A stretch of DNA of 64,000 bases, taken from assembly GCF_041260155.1 (NCBI RefSeq), contig NC_091929.1:45056244-45120243 (forward strand). Reading direction: 5' to 3'. This DNA comes from Ptychodera flava. Lineage: Eukaryota > Hemichordata > Enteropneusta > Ptychoderidae. Positions 34,264-46,987 of the stretch are shown here, piece after piece (the stretch's first letter is position 1; each line of letters starts with the position of its first letter). Both the position numbers and the translations under genes were made by a program. The notes below the pieces were generated by a model. It was given only the letters and a program-made list of their open reading frames with translations, ran no database searches and was not told where the DNA came from.

Positions 34264-37200
34264 GGGCCCTGTCACACCTTGACGATTTAGCTGGCGTATG
34301 CGCTGGCTTGCTGAACTAAGGGACCGAGCACAATTAACGGCGGGGGGGGGGGGCGGAAGAGAAAATGGGGGGGCCACGAAAAAAAATGAGTGTTCTTGGG
34401 GTGGGCCATGAAAATTCCAAGGAAGGTAAGGGGTGGGCCACCAAAATTTTTACACCATGACAGACAGAGAATATTTTTCAGCATTTTTGTTCCTTGTTGA
34501 GGTTGGAGTTCCTTGTTAAACTTCTTGTAGCGTGATGAAATACAAGTCTTGAACCTCACAATGCAGTTGTTCTGTGTAAAATCAGCAATATTATGATTAA
34601 AATAGCACAACACAATACTGACAAGTATATTCCCTTACAAAACTGAACTGCCTATTAGCCAGTCCACATAACTGTGTGGAACAGGTGGCATGGCTATTTG
34701 AGGGAAAATAGGCAGTCCATAGCAGCCCAACCTGCCACATGCCAGTATTGGAAATACGACATGTTAAAATTTGAACATTCATCACAAGCTATGCATGTGA
34801 AATCAGGCTCAGCCATGTGAAGTAACCATTCATTAGCAGTCCTATTGAATTCATGACAGAAGGGAAGATTGTCAATGGATTGAATGGTAGCTTACACATG
34901 TGGCAGTAAAAATTTAGACATGCATTAATAAACTCCAAGGACTGACTTGTTTGTCAATTCTCATGTTTTCATATCCCTATTGTCTATTTAATGTAAATAA
35001 ATTAGGCGGCACTCATGTGTAGAGTTGTTTTTACTTGAGTTAAGTTTTTTCAGGTGAAATTACTCATGTTTGCACTATAGAAATGTCACATGGGTCACAT
35101 GCACTGCTTACCAGTTAAATTGTTCTCAGACTTAAATATTTAGTGGGTACAGAAGCAACGGTTTGCCATTTTAAAGTGACAGTGTAAAGCTGTAAGTTTT
35201 GATTTTGTTAATATTTTTGTTATGTATTACTTTATTGGTTCACAAATTTAAGTTGAATTAGCTCGTTGATATTATCAATACAACCAACATTCACTTTGTG
35301 TGCATGTATATTATAAAAGTCCACGTGTTATTGTGTTCAATTAAAGTTAAATCCAGACCAAAATGTGTTTACCAACAATAACAATGCTGACTTTACATAA
35401 TACAGGTTGTGAACACTGGACATTTGAACGTGTTTTAGAAAATAGAATAACATTTGCAATACTGGCTAACATGATTTTGAAAAGAGAGAAAAACCTGTAG
35501 TCGATGTACGAAGAACAAAATTTCTGCCAAAATTATGAAGTTACAGACTATCCCTTAAATATAGTTAGAATTAATTTAATTCATCTCCATTCAAAAAAAA
35601 GAGACCAGGATTTTCAGCATAAACCAATGAATATGACAAGAGGGGAGTAATGCAGATGGCTGCGAACGTCTGTGAGTAGTAAATTAAATCAGATAAATCA
35701 GCACAGATCAAATTTTAAACATCGTTTATTTTTATTTTCAAAATGTGAAATAATTAACACATGTTCACCGCTAAATATTCAATATGATCGGAACCTGCAT
35801 TCTATTGAAAGGTACTCACATGGTTGGATCTGTCAATAAATTTTGTCAGATCATCACACAACGACGAACACACTTGCGACGGTTCTGCATCTGCCATTGT
35901 AAAACTTTCGCGATCACAACTTACATAAAACTTAATGGAAACGCAGTACAGGTACTGTTCATCCCCAAACCGTTCAAAAATCGAGCCGGATCGACTAACG
36001 GTTCTGACGATGTATGATGTCGTGACTTTGGAAAGAGTTGCGTTTCCGAGAGTGGACGGCACGCAACAGGGTATGAACGTAAGGGTCCCGTAAATGAGTA
36101 TGCTGGAATTTAACAAGGCTGATCAGTATTGCAACGGGGTTCACTTAGTGTGCTGGCTTAGTGTGCTGGACTTCCGTATTTTAACTGATCTCTTCATATA
36201 AAGTCATTTTTTGCTTATTAGAAAAATCTAAAAGAACAGTTTACGCGTACTTGAAATGTCAAAATTTTGCGACGGTCACGACCCTTGACCTTTCGAATTT
36301 GACCAATGCTTTGTGTTCCCACGCGATCGTTATCGGACACATTATGCGTTGCATCTCTCAAATGAGATAACGCATAGTTTTTTCAAGTATTAACGGCTGT
36401 TCAAATCTCCAGCTGAATCTTACGAATTATGGCTGATTTCTCAGTCATTTCTTCCCCCAGTGACGACACATTTTTAGTCAAAACAGCAAGTGAGTTAGGT
36501 CTATGTATGTTTCGGTGGACATTTCCCGCGACATTGTTGGATGCAGTGACCGAGATAGCAAGTCGCCGTGGACGATAATTTTCCATTGATCCGGTAAGTA
36601 TTTGAAATGCATATTTATAAAGGGCAATTACGAAATTAGTATGCCTTATAGAGAGGCTTTTCTCTGCACATCGATGTTTCCCTGGGAAGCTTGGCTTTGT
36701 ATATGGCCCGACATTTTTAACCTGAGCTTGAGGGCCAGTGGCAACAACTAGTCAAGTCAATACAACTTACACAAGCCCAATACATTTCTAGATATGTTAC
36801 ACTTTTAATGTGTTAATTTTGCACTCGCAAAGATGCATGTAAAAAATTCCTCTTTGTGTATGTAACAAATCACACACATGTTCTGAAACTGTATTGTAAA
36901 TTTGTTGTCTTAATAAATGTTGCTAAGTTCATTCTCTTCTTTCTGTTTCATTTCAGTGTGCATATCAGCCAAGGCCAAGAAAAATTCGGCAAGAATAATC
37001 ATGACCTACCTAAAGAAGTCTTCAATATCAATTTCAAACAAAATAGGACATGAAAGACGAGACTTGGCCAGAGCTAAATGAACTCTTTTAAAAACTAATC
37101 TTTGACTAAATCACTTTTCACTGTGTCTATGAAATTTGTTGAAGCCAAAAATTTATTAAATTGGTCATCAGACTTACAGATATAGGCCTATTTTGTGCTT

Positions 37201-38398
37201 TTTATTTTGAACGTTTGGAAAGGTGAGTCTGCTTGTGTTTGCTGTGATCAGGTGAGTCTGAGTTGCTTTTAACTCTGTTTGGCCTGTCTTAGTTTTAGGC
37301 CAAATATGGTTAAATTACATCTCTAACCAATTGTATCATGTAATACACTAAAAGAGCCTGTGTAAAAAGTACTTGATTTCACTGGAATTTGATTTCACTT
37401 ATTTGATATTTGCTTACACCTTGCAAACATGCAAATGTAACAATGTTTACCAAATTCGTAACAGCAACATCAATAAAAGTAAAATCTGGTGTCAAATCAG
37501 TACTTTTCATGGTGCTCTTTTTCTGCCAGGATGACCCTGTCATTCATATGTGCATTCAAAATAACCGTTCGTTCACATACATGTGAACAGTTCAAAATAA
37601 CCATTCGTTATTCAAAATAACCATTCGTTCACATTTATGTGAATGGCTAGCTGAAATGAATGTGTACTGCCTAACTGCCTATTCCCTATGCACATACAGT
37701 TAGCCATGCCAACTAGCCATGTGAATGCTAATTTCACATGGTACTGACAGGCATTCCTGTTCTATAAGCTAGCTGTAGGTGTTACAAGTAGTAAAGCTTG
37801 AACATATGTTATTTTGTTTATTATTTATATATTTATTTGTTTATTATTTATTTCAAGAATGCAAGAATGTTGTTTTCACTAAAGCATATATTAAAAGTTA
37901 TAAGGATTATATATATGTGTACAACTTTGTACCCATGTAATCTTTCTTTTTTTCGGGGGGGGGGCCACAAAAATTTTGTTGCCGGTGATGGGGGGGGGGC
38001 ACTAAAATTTTTGCTGGTGTTAGGGGGGCCTGTAAAAATTTTTGCACCACATATTTTCTCTTCCAGCCCCCCCCGCCGTTAATTGTGCTCGTTCCCTAAC
38101 GATGTACTTTTCAATTTGGGGAGTATACATAGCGTATTCATAACGTAATCATAGATTAAAATGCACGCTAGACAATTATCTCGATGCATTTCGACCTATG
38201 AGTAACTTACAAGTAACGTGCGTGAACGTGTGTCAACGAGAGCAAAATCTACCGACAACTTATGACCCGTGCGTGCTTCAAGTTGACGATGAGCCATACG
38301 CTGGCATAGATCGAAATGTTTTGTGCATGCACATAAGTTTTCGACGACCTCGCCGTATGACGACGTTTACCATCGTACGTCAAGGTGTGACAGGGCCA
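34264..38398. mobile_element. Outer PIF/Harbinger-like element, interrupted
   Basis: The ends GGCCCTGTCACACCTTGACG (34265 on) and its complement (to 38397) form inverted repeats, flanked by TTA at 34261-34263 and 38399-38401. A 3 bp TWA target duplication and GGCCCTGT-like ends fit PIF/Harbinger. The matching place in the copy C flank (about 61540) lacks the element. Only 56 bp (left) and ~300 bp (right) belong to it; the rest is the inner element. It is otherwise non-coding. Confidence 0.7.
34320..38096. mobile_element. Inner Harbinger-like element nested in the outer one, 3.8 kb
   Basis: The left end GGGACCGAGCACAATTAACG then GCGGGGGG and GGAAGAGAAAAT is mirrored at 38052-38096. TAA flanks both ends (34317-34319, 38097-38099). 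The sub-terminal zones carry G-runs next to GGCCACnAAAATTTT blocks. No transposase or Myb-like gene is recognised: the longest frames, such as minus 35802-36116 and plus 36856-37053, have no motif. It is probably non-autonomous. A 37560-37630 stretch repeats ATTCAAAATAACCATTCGTT. Confidence 0.65.
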
Positions 38399-38401
38399 TT
38401 A

Positions 38402-40358
38402 TATACTTTAATCAGTGCATTTTCCTTTTTTTACATTTCCCTATGTAACATTAATACTCAAATTAATCAGAAAAGGAATCGTGTTTTTTGTTTTGTCATT
38501 TCTTTATTTTCAATTGCAAATATAGTAAACTTAATGGTAAAAGCAACAAAATGAGTCAGCCTTTCAATATGTTTCAAAATGTAATTTTATGACTCGATGA
38601 GCGACAAAAGATTACTCAATTGATAAGTTGAAATAAGTTTTACAGTACGTTTCATGGGAAACACATTCATGTTGATCATGCAAATTTGTAAGAGCTAGTG
38701 ACAAGACAGGGAACTTTGCAATACCGAAAACGCACGTGAAAAGATCCTAAGTGTCGCGGTATCCCTAGCAATATGTAAAGGGAAGCAAAATATCAGTCAA
38801 TTTAGGGGGTAAAATAAAGTCATAGATGTAACTCCTGAAATTCATTGACCAGTCATAATATCTTCCTATTCTCTCCTCTCTGAATTCTACCCTTTGAAGA
38901 AATATGAGCTTTTACTGCATTAGCAAACCTTTCCTATCAGATACAATATTGACTAGTTTTTGACAATTTCCTGCCATATTCAAAATATGGTAATACTACA
39001 AAGGAAGTAGATTATACAATGTCACAGTTGAAAACATTCACCCATATGCATTACATTTGACCACTCTGTGCAGTATAAGTCAAGATTTCGGTGCAGATAT
39101 GCACAGTATCCAGGTTTTTGCTTTTCCGCATGAGGCTACGATTTAATGACTGGGCACACTTTAATCGCTGAGTAATCTTTACCTAATTCAAAATTGCATA
39201 TACAGTCCCAACGGGTAGTTAATAATAATTCTATATAGACACCTACTTATAGAACATTCTCACAAACTTATTTTAGTTTAAAAGTAAGATATAGCTAGTG
39301 GGGCTTAACACTGTAAACACACTTTAACTTTCAAGTTGTGTTTCATCCAATGTAAATACAACAGTACTTACAACAAACTTGAAGTTTATCGATGAATGAA
39401 CAAGAAAAATAATAAAGTCCAGGTTTCTCCTTTCAGCGGTATAAACTCTATCACATCTGTCCTGTTAGTTGTAACAATTGCACACCGCTTCATTAAGGCG
39501 GACTTCACGTGTACCAGAAATGTAGCGAAATATCATGATTTTAAATTCCGCTTGCAACAGAGACCAAAAACCTGCATTGTTTACGGTAACCAGGGCAGGG
39601 GCAGTTATGCCCGTGTTTAAAAACTTTCCTCGCTGGCTTCAAAACGAAATTGCGCATTTCTGCTGTATTTTTTTTTCAAAATATTCATTCCCCTGACTTT
39701 TTACCTTAAATCGAATTGTCAGATAGAAACATTTTTGGGTCAAACCCACTTCCCCAAACTAAAGGATTAAGTTTTGTATCTGACATTGAACTTTTTATTT
39801 CGCCCTAATGGCATGATAGTTCAATGTATTTGCAGGACCAGCCAAAGTCCAACAATGGGTCCAATAATTAGCACTGTGATACTTAGAAGCTATATCTCAG
39901 GGACACTAATATTGATTGGAAATATCGTTGCTTGTATAGACGCAGGTTGTTTGTCCAACCTGCAAAGGATCAATGTCACCTCAGCCAGGTAGATAGCCTG
40001 CTATACCTCAATACGTCAGTTTGTATTACGGACTAAAGTTGCACTGCATTGTATTTGTTTATCAAAAGGGGCTCATAGTGCTATAGTGTAATATGTAAAG
40101 TGTAAGCATTCAAGCATGTCGGCAGTATTTACTTCCTCGTATCGTGAGCGGCATGGCAACCATACAGCCTCGTTCGAAATTCTGTTAACATTCTTCGAAA
40201 GCTTCCCTCTGTTATATCATAAATAATCTTAAAACCGTACCCGTTGTTACAATTTTTAAAGTTACAGATTACTTTAGGAAGACTTAAAGTAATATATACC
40301 AGGTTTACGATCGGTTGTAGAAAGATAAAACCGCATTGAAATTAAACTTTGATTGCAG
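38402..40358. other. Upstream region of copy C
   Basis: The first ~120 bp continue the segmental duplication of 33.6 kb. About 40130-40350 resembles the sequence upstream of copy B exon 1 (CCTCGTTCG, ATTCTTCGAAA, GCAGGCCACAGGGCG). The promoter is not identified. Confidence 0.45.
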
Positions 40359-40451
40359 GCCACAGGGCGGTGGCAGAAAAGGAACTCAAAACCTCAGAAA
40401 CACTCAGCAAGGCTCTGTGACAGCAACATAGTTTACGTTGCCTCGCTAAGT
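40359..40451 (+). promoter_or_regulatory. Probable 5' UTR part of copy C exon 1
   Basis: It follows GATTGCAG and begins GCCACAGGGCG, as in copy B at 15214. Conservation of an AG at this place suggests a spliced leader exon upstream. CAACATAGTTT is conserved shortly before the start codon. Confidence 0.45.
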
Positions 40452-40568
40452 ATGGCCTGTCGTATCCTGACAATCCTCTCCCCGTTAGGTTTGTCTTTCC
40501 TTGCGTTTTGTGTTTCGTATTCCAGCGGGAGAACCGCCGCGGAATGGAAGTCAAGGGTCGTTTACCAG
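40452..40568 (+). CDS. Copy C exon 1: intact signal peptide
   Basis: It encodes MACRILTILSPLGLSFLAFC, then VSYSSGRTAAEWKSRVVYQ. A hydrophobic core followed by small residues fits a cleaved signal peptide. AAEWKSRVVYQ aligns with the ADWRSQSIYFL start of mature Taka-amylase. 117 nt, phase 0; the donor is GTAAGC. Confidence 0.85.
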
Positions 40569-41183
40569 GTAAGCTGTCTTAGAGTACAGAGTTCAAAGCG
40601 ACCAGGAAGAACTAAAACATATCAGAATCGTGGTAAGCAATTACAAGTGGGTGCAGGAGACTTTCGCTTTATATCCGACATACCGACATACATGTATTGT
40701 AAATATGCAGTGATAAACGGTGATTTGTGCGTGAGATAACGCGAGGCCGAAAGCATTTCCGCATATGTGCCAACGTGTTTTTTATTAAATTGTCAGAACA
40801 AGGGAACTTTAACAGTCACCATGACGTTGTTAATACAATATGGGTGATAAATGCATGCTACTTACAGCAACAAGTTTACTTAGCTGATTTTCTGCTACAC
40901 GTAAAAAGAACTCTGTTAAATTAACCAGCCATGCCCTTCTTGATCTCGACATGTATAATGTCAAGTGGTATGCTAATTTTATTTCGATTTGGCAATGATT
41001 TAATGGGTTAGGTTTACACAAAACGAGATATGACCCAGGTGTATGATAAAGCAAACAACAAAGTTTAACATACTTGAAAACCACACCAAGAAGTGTCTAT
41101 ACATAGTATGTTGACACTCAAAAAATAGTAGTACGTTGACACTCGAAATGGTGCAAAGCACTGATTATCAAGCTAAACATCCA
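40569..41183. other. Copy C intron 1, first part
   Basis: No feature recognised. Confidence 0.45.
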
Positions 41184-41640
41184 CTTAGCCGGCTATTGAA
41201 CCACTCTTTTTGAGAGTTGGGATTTAGCCGTGCGGTTCTCTCTGTTGCCTCTCCGCTGGGCGACTGATGCCGTATGTTTGTTGGTTCTATCCCGATTGAA
41301 AACTAGCCGTATTTCTACCCTGGGTTGATAGCTCTGCTGGTGGACAGAATTGTCCCCGAGGCTATCGTTCGCCCAGTTAAAGCGATGTATTCGTTGCTTC
41401 GCTTCGATAAAGTTTGTGTGTGCGATGTGTGATAGTGAGCGTACGTGCGTGAGTGCTTCACGAACTCTACAACGTGTGGAGCGGTCTCAGTCAGAAAAAT
41501 GTAACAACTTAGCCGGCTATTGAACCACTTTTTTGAGAGTGGGGATTTAGCCGAGCGGTTCTCTCTGTTGCCTCTCCGCTAGGCGACTGATGCCGTAGAT
41601 TGTAGGTTCGAACCCGATTGAAATCTAGCCGTATTCACTC
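41184..41640 (+). mobile_element. Tandem tRNA-derived SINE copies (324 bp period)
   Basis: CTTAGCCGGCTATTGAACCA starts at 41184 and again at 41508. Each is followed by a tRNA-like head: the second (41541-41625) has TTTAGCCGAGCGGTTC (A box) and GGTTCGAACCC (B box); the first has degenerate boxes (GCCGTGCGG, GGTTCTATCCC). Between them lies a body with TAGCTCTGCTGGTGGAC and CGTGCGTGAGTGCTT. Related to 18749-18832. Confidence 0.7.
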
Positions 41641-42687
41641 ATCGATTGCATCTGCTTTGGGATTTTTTTTTGATATGACCTCTTTTAGAAAATGTCTTTT
41701 ATGTCGTTTACACAGACATTAACGTCCAGGGCACTTATTGAAAAGGGAAGTGAGTGGCTCCAAGCTTGCTTCATATAAAAAGAATGCAGGTTATATAGTG
41801 CTCTTATTGTGTATCTATCACCGAGAATAATATATTTTTACTCGCACTGAAAGCGGAACGGAAATGCTCCAGACTGCTCCAGACTGCTACCCATGCCTTG
41901 TAATCAGCAAATACTCAGAAGCAAGCTAATAATGGGCCATGGCCGGCCACTCAGTTTTTTCCATCGATTCTCAGCATGACCAGCCACATGTACCATACAA
42001 TAGAACGGGAAGTGAAACACCTAGCTATGCCCTTTGTATTTAAACTGGAAAATTGAATTAAATTTTATGAAGTGCGAAAAGTAAGTAAATAGATTCATTG
42101 TTTGAAACTGATAAACGAAATTGAAACATATCGCTATTAAGTTGAGAACATTATAGAGCATTATCAGATAAAGTAGTGTCCTCGCAATAAGTAAAATTAG
42201 AGCCACGGGAAAATGAGCGGAGACAAACATTTGCCATATTAGACTAGTTTTCTGCTGACTCTTACAAATACTCTGTGAAAGCAAAACTTTTCACAGGATT
42301 TGGAAAATACTTGTCATTTTGTCTCATGTGCACTATGTACTGGATTTGAAAAAAAATATGTAATAGTTGCATTCGTAATAGTTTTTTTACGAAACTATTT
42401 CATCACCAGTACTCAATCATATATAGTTTACAAAACCAACAATACACTAACTTAAAGGAGCACAAAATGAAATATTCCATATGATGTTGCAGTTTGCTTT
42501 TACACTTTAAGACTAAAATTTTAATTTATCTCCACCAATTTCTTTAAGAATAAAATGGTGCACATTTTTTGCCTACCATAATTATTTAAATTAAAGTACG
42601 GGTTACCATGCGCCATCTCCCGGTGATCAATAGATCTTGTTAAGTACGCACGCGCGTAATTAATAAAACCCTAGTCTAGTTCCCTGA
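41641..42687. other. Copy C intron 1, middle part
   Basis: AT-rich; the short duplication CTCCAGACTG near 41875 is the only repeat noticed. No gene. Confidence 0.45.
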
Positions 42688-43495
42688 TAGTCTGGTTCCC
42701 TGACCCATTTCCCCGGTAGAGGGCGTGGGGAAATATAGGGTCAGGTACCGGGTAGCCATCTTGAACATAATTTTGTTCAAGATGGCGGAGGTTAGTCACC
42801 TGACAGAACATGCTACAACAAATATGGCTGCTACTATGAAAACGCCGGTCAAAATTCGACTGGATCAGAATTATGTTCAAACACTGGTATCCGAACCAAA
42901 AACATTGGCACACGAGACGGGAAACATAAACTGAAAGGATTAATCCAGAAGTACGGGGAAATAGAGGTGATTGAAGGCTGGCTGTGATATCGCAGCAGTA
43001 CGTGGCGTGTATCGAACGCGCAAGGGTCATTGAGGTCATCGCCGACTGTGGCGTGACCCCAATGACCAGAGCACGTTCGATACACGCCACAAGTACTGCT
43101 GCGATATCACAGCTAATTGAAAGCAAACTTTGTTGGAACTGTGAATGACGATTGATTTCGATGGATAGAATGGTGTCCGAATTTTGTGAAAAATGCAAGG
43201 CATCATGTCGACGTTCTAAAAGTATCAAGAGGTGTGCTAAATCACAGTGGCTAAATCATGGAGGTAAAAAGTCTTTCTTTCTACCTCCACGGCTTTGTGG
43301 TACAAACAAGAAGTTGTGTCAAGTGAGCCTGAAAGTGCGAAACCCAAGAAACATGAGAAAAGTTACAAATTTTACTTGCATCCAATCACAGCCTGTTTTA
43401 TTTTAACCCAATAGCGTCCATGTTTACATTAGCCGGTACCTGACCCTATATTTCCCACGCCCTCTACCGGGGAAATGGGTCAGGGAACCAGACTA
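42688..43495. mobile_element. ~800 bp TIR transposon with an internal hairpin
   Basis: The left end TAGTCTGGTTCCCTGACCCA then TTTCCCCGGTAGAGGGCGTG and the GGGTCAGGTACCGG block are mirrored at 43430-43495. The arms are about 65 bp and nearly perfect. If TA is the target duplication the element is 42690-43493. A second palindrome (42979-43115) lies near the middle. A 185-codon minus-strand frame runs through both hairpins and has no motif. Confidence 0.8.
42979..43115. repeat. Internal hairpin of the TIR transposon
   Basis: GCTGTGATATCGCAGCAGTA and GTGGCGTGTATCGAACG are mirrored by CGTTCGATACACGCCAC and TACTGCTGCGATATCACAGC, with GGTCATTG and CAATGACC pairing inside. It could be a second element inserted in the first. 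Confidence 0.85.
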
Positions 43496-44308
43496 CAAAA
43501 CCCCAGCTCAAAATCTCATCGTTGTTTCTATGACTCACGAAGGAATACTCTTAGATTTTATATACAGCAAATCGCGAAGTTTATCATTTTTCCTCTTATT
43601 GTAAGACTGTAGAATAATACATTTTTTAAGCAGCTGTTGCCTTGAATCTTTAGGAACAATTCTAGTATGAAAATAACGTTTAAGCTTTTCTGCAAAGGTA
43701 TTTACAAAGTGCTTTCCTTGGAGGGAGATGGGTAGTTTGTTTCACCTTCTGGTGTGAACGAAGTGGTGAGCGTCATCGTGTCATCGATGAGCGGGCCGAG
43801 GTTTGTCATTTTCTTCAGCGTGTGCTACATATCTGAATGATAAAATATTATTCCAAACCAAGGACAGGTGAGATAAAAATTAAAAATTAAACACATCGAC
43901 TGACTCTTCGGGTACACGATGACGAAATTGGGGCATTATTATGACGCATGCACTGTCAGTAGCCGGACATAAACGATGAAATTATGAAAATCAAAGAATC
44001 GATTAAAATTGTTTTCTCTCAAGGTATTTTATTGAAGCAATTAACCACTCCAGCAACAGCGATACTACAGGTCTTTGACCACTTTACTAGCCAGGGCTGT
44101 CAGATCATTTAAATCTGTGAGCAGATATGTTCATTGAAAACAACTCCTTCATTTCACTTTTTGTTACATTCCACACTTAAAATGGTTAAATCAGTTGAAT
44201 TTTTCCGATGCATCTACCTGTGCAATATTACCAGCTATAGATGTGTTCGCTAATGTTTTGAATCAGTCTTTCGATTTGGAAATTACAGTTCACTGTTATT
44301 ATTTTCAG
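43496..44308. other. Copy C intron 1, last part
   Basis: No feature recognised. Confidence 0.45.
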
Positions 44309-44431
44309 GTCGTTACTGATCGCTTCGCTTTTACAAGTAAATCACCAACAAGTCAATGTTCAGTGGGCGACAATTATTGCAAAGGAACGTTCAAGGGTAT
44401 TCAAGAAATCTTGACTACATTGCTGGTTTAG
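44309..44431 (+). CDS. Copy C exon 2: one base deleted near the 3' end
   Basis: The acceptor is TTTCAG. It encodes VVTDRFAFTSKSPTSQCSVG then DNYCKGTFKGIQE. This matches fungal amylase more closely than B does: TDRFA is kept and CSVGDNYCKGT parallels CNTADQKYCGGT. After GGTATTCAAGAAATC the frame shifts by one base, and the DNA still matches GACTACATTGCTG of B. The donor is GTAAGT. Confidence 0.8.
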   Translation, partial: VVTDRFAFTSKSPTSQCSVGDNYCKGTFKGIQEILTTLLV

Positions 44432-45476
44432 GTAAGTTAGAACAAATACTACACTTAGACAGCTTTCAACACAATCAATATATTAATCGAGAGTGTAAAG
44501 TATTCGTACTATACTGACATAGAAAACGAAAGAGGCTTTTGTGGAGGTTAAGCAAAGGATACATAAATTATGTTTTTTTTCACGATAAATAGGTTCATCT
44601 GGGTTCTTAACGAAGCTTATGTCATGTTTTCATGTTTGGACGGTCAGTAGCCCATATATTTGTTATGCGTTACGGTCATAGATTGTTAAAAAGAGATTTT
44701 ACCCGTACACTAATCGGCGACGATAATAATCATTTTTCTTTCGAGGCTTCTATTTCAACTTAATTAATGGCAATTTTATAGGTATTTGGGGCTGAGCAGG
44801 AAAAGATACAATGATCGGTCAATATAATTTTGAATTTGATTTGCTACAAAATTAAACATAAACATAGGAAATTTATTTCATGACTAAGTCTTCTTCGTTG
44901 ATGTACAAGAACACCGCTTACATTTCACTCAAGTATAGAACTGCTCCGATGTCGTCAAAAAAAGAAAAGACAAAATCTCGTTACAATTTTGAACTCATCC
45001 TGAAACGAATATATACCCTTGCTATTGATTTTTTAATACGGGCAGATGCCATCTGTCTAAGTTTTCTTTCACTCCGGTATATTTTCTTTCACTTACACAA
45101 CAATGTCAACTGAATCAATAGGTTGACGTAACACAGAATACAAATTCGAAGTTTGTTACCTTGAGAGTGTAATTTTCTTAATTGTTGCTCTCTCTCAATA
45201 CAGTTTCTGTGGAATAAGGGAAGACTACATGATTGCGACTCATTACAGAAACTGCATAATGTTTGTGATTGGGTTTGTTGCATCATTAACATTTCCTATT
45301 TATTTTTAATGGAAAAGTATAGAAGCTTATCAAACCACTTTTGACACTCGTTATTTCTATGAACAAATTTTTGTTATATTGGAACCTCTTTTCATACGTT
45401 TTGCCTGTCCATGTGAAACCATCCAAAGTAAATAGTCAAGCTTTTGCATTTTTGATGTTTGTCAATACTCTTGAAG
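44432..45476. other. Copy C intron 2
   Basis: AT-rich, no feature recognised. Confidence 0.45.
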
Positions 45477-45660
45477 GTGTTAATGCCATATGGATCTCCC
45501 CATTTACGCTAAATACCAACGATTCATCGGGTGATATCGATTACTTTGGTCGATGGCCCTTGGACATCTATCAAATCAACCCTTCTTTTGGAACTCGACA
45601 AGACTTGATTGATTTGGTCAACGCATGTCATTCGCGTGATATATGGGTCATGGCTGATCT
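45477..45660 (+). CDS. Copy C exon 3
   Basis: The acceptor is TTGAAG. It encodes GVNAIWISPFTLNTNDSSG, then DYFGRWPLDIYQINPSFGTR and QDLIDLVNACHSRDIWVMAD. Trp in AIWISP is the fungal state (AIWITP). FGRW again lacks the His and Tyr of HGYW. The length is identical to exon 3 of B. The donor is GTAAGT. Confidence 0.85.
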
Positions 45661-46379
45661 GTAAGTTGTTTTGAAACACTAAGTCAATTTTTAAAGGGCC
45701 ATTAATTGATGCTTTTTTCAATGTTTATGTTTTAATGTGAACCACTGTTTCTTTTTCTATTCCCCAAAGCATGCTGATGTGTACAGTTTAAGTTTATAAA
45801 CTCAACCTGTATATTTGTAATCTGTGCTACTGTTGACAAGTGAATTCAGGACCGGACAAGAATTCAAATCTAAACAATAATAGTACATTTTACATTAATA
45901 GACGCTATGTTGGCATATGGATATTTCAACATTCTTTTTGGAGTAGAATGAGACTTTGCAATTGAAGTACAAAATAACAAAAATCATCGAAAGTTAGCAT
46001 TACTGGCCCTTTAATTAAGGACGCTTTTGGATCAATTTCGATTACATGCGCATTGCTGTTTTCATGGCATTCAGTTTATCGTTATGTACTTTGTCTTTTA
46101 TCATAACATTGTAAATTCAAATTATTTTCGTTAATTGTTTCTAAATCTTGAGATATTTTTACAGTGTCTTAGCACGTAATGACTTGCGAATATCATTTTT
46201 TTTGCAATTCCCCAGTCCTGCTTGACTTCATACATATAATTTTTTTTTGTTTCTAGGAAAACAGCTTGTCATTTCATCTCAATTCTTCAGCATTTTCTTT
46301 TTTGTTGAGTTTTTCGATGTCGAGAAATAATCTTAAGGTATTTTAAGATGTAAATTAACATATTGTTGTTGTACAATAG
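45661..46379. other. Copy C intron 3
   Basis: AT-rich, no feature recognised. Confidence 0.45.
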
Positions 46380-46494
46380 GGTGATAAGAAATATGGGATA
46401 TCAGGATGGATGCCGGATCAATTTTTGCCCGTCAACTAATAATTTCGAGAAGTTTACACCTTTTGACAAACTTGAACATTACGACGCGCGAAGT
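46380..46494 (+). CDS. Copy C exon 4: region I
   Basis: With exon 3 it reads [16 protein letters not shown], then [17 protein letters not shown]. It shares the Arg-Asn replacement of Asn-His with B, so that change predates the B/C split. Six nt shorter than in B, in frame. The donor is GTAAGT. Confidence 0.85.
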
Positions 46495-46545
46495 GTAAGT
46501 GTTATGTTTGTGTATAATATATAAAGTGTAAGTGTTATGTTTGTG

Positions 46546-46768
<223 letters not shown>

Positions 46769-46843
<75 letters not shown>
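46769..46843. repeat. (TA)n microsatellite
   Basis: About 37 TA units between the duplicated half-exon and a palindrome. Confidence 0.95.
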
Positions 46844-46847
<4 letters not shown>

Positions 46848-46987
46848 CCATGGTATTTTTCTCTGTTTGACGTCATCGTATACGAGTGTTTTTCGCGGAG
46901 CCGTACAACTTCGAGCCGAAGGCAAGAAGTTGTGCAGCTCCGCGAAAAACACATACGATGACGTCAAACAGAGAAAAATTCCATGGA
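46844..46987. repeat. 144 bp palindromic foldback element
   Basis: AATTCCATGG, TTTTTCTCTGTTTGACGTCA and CGCGGAGC on the left are mirrored on the right (GCTCCGCG, TGACGTCAAACAGAGAAAAA, TTCCATGG). The centre ACAACTTCGAGCCGAAGGCA with AAGAAGTTGT is also paired. It is inserted at the edge of a TA array. Confidence 0.9.

Noticed and set aside
41541..41625. Functional tRNA gene
   Set aside because: A and B boxes are good, but the sequence recurs as a degenerate tandem unit with a body, and the stems do not pair well by eye. A SINE fits better.
42671..43228. 185-codon minus-strand frame
   Set aside because: It runs through the inverted repeat and internal hairpin of a TIR element and has no protein motif.
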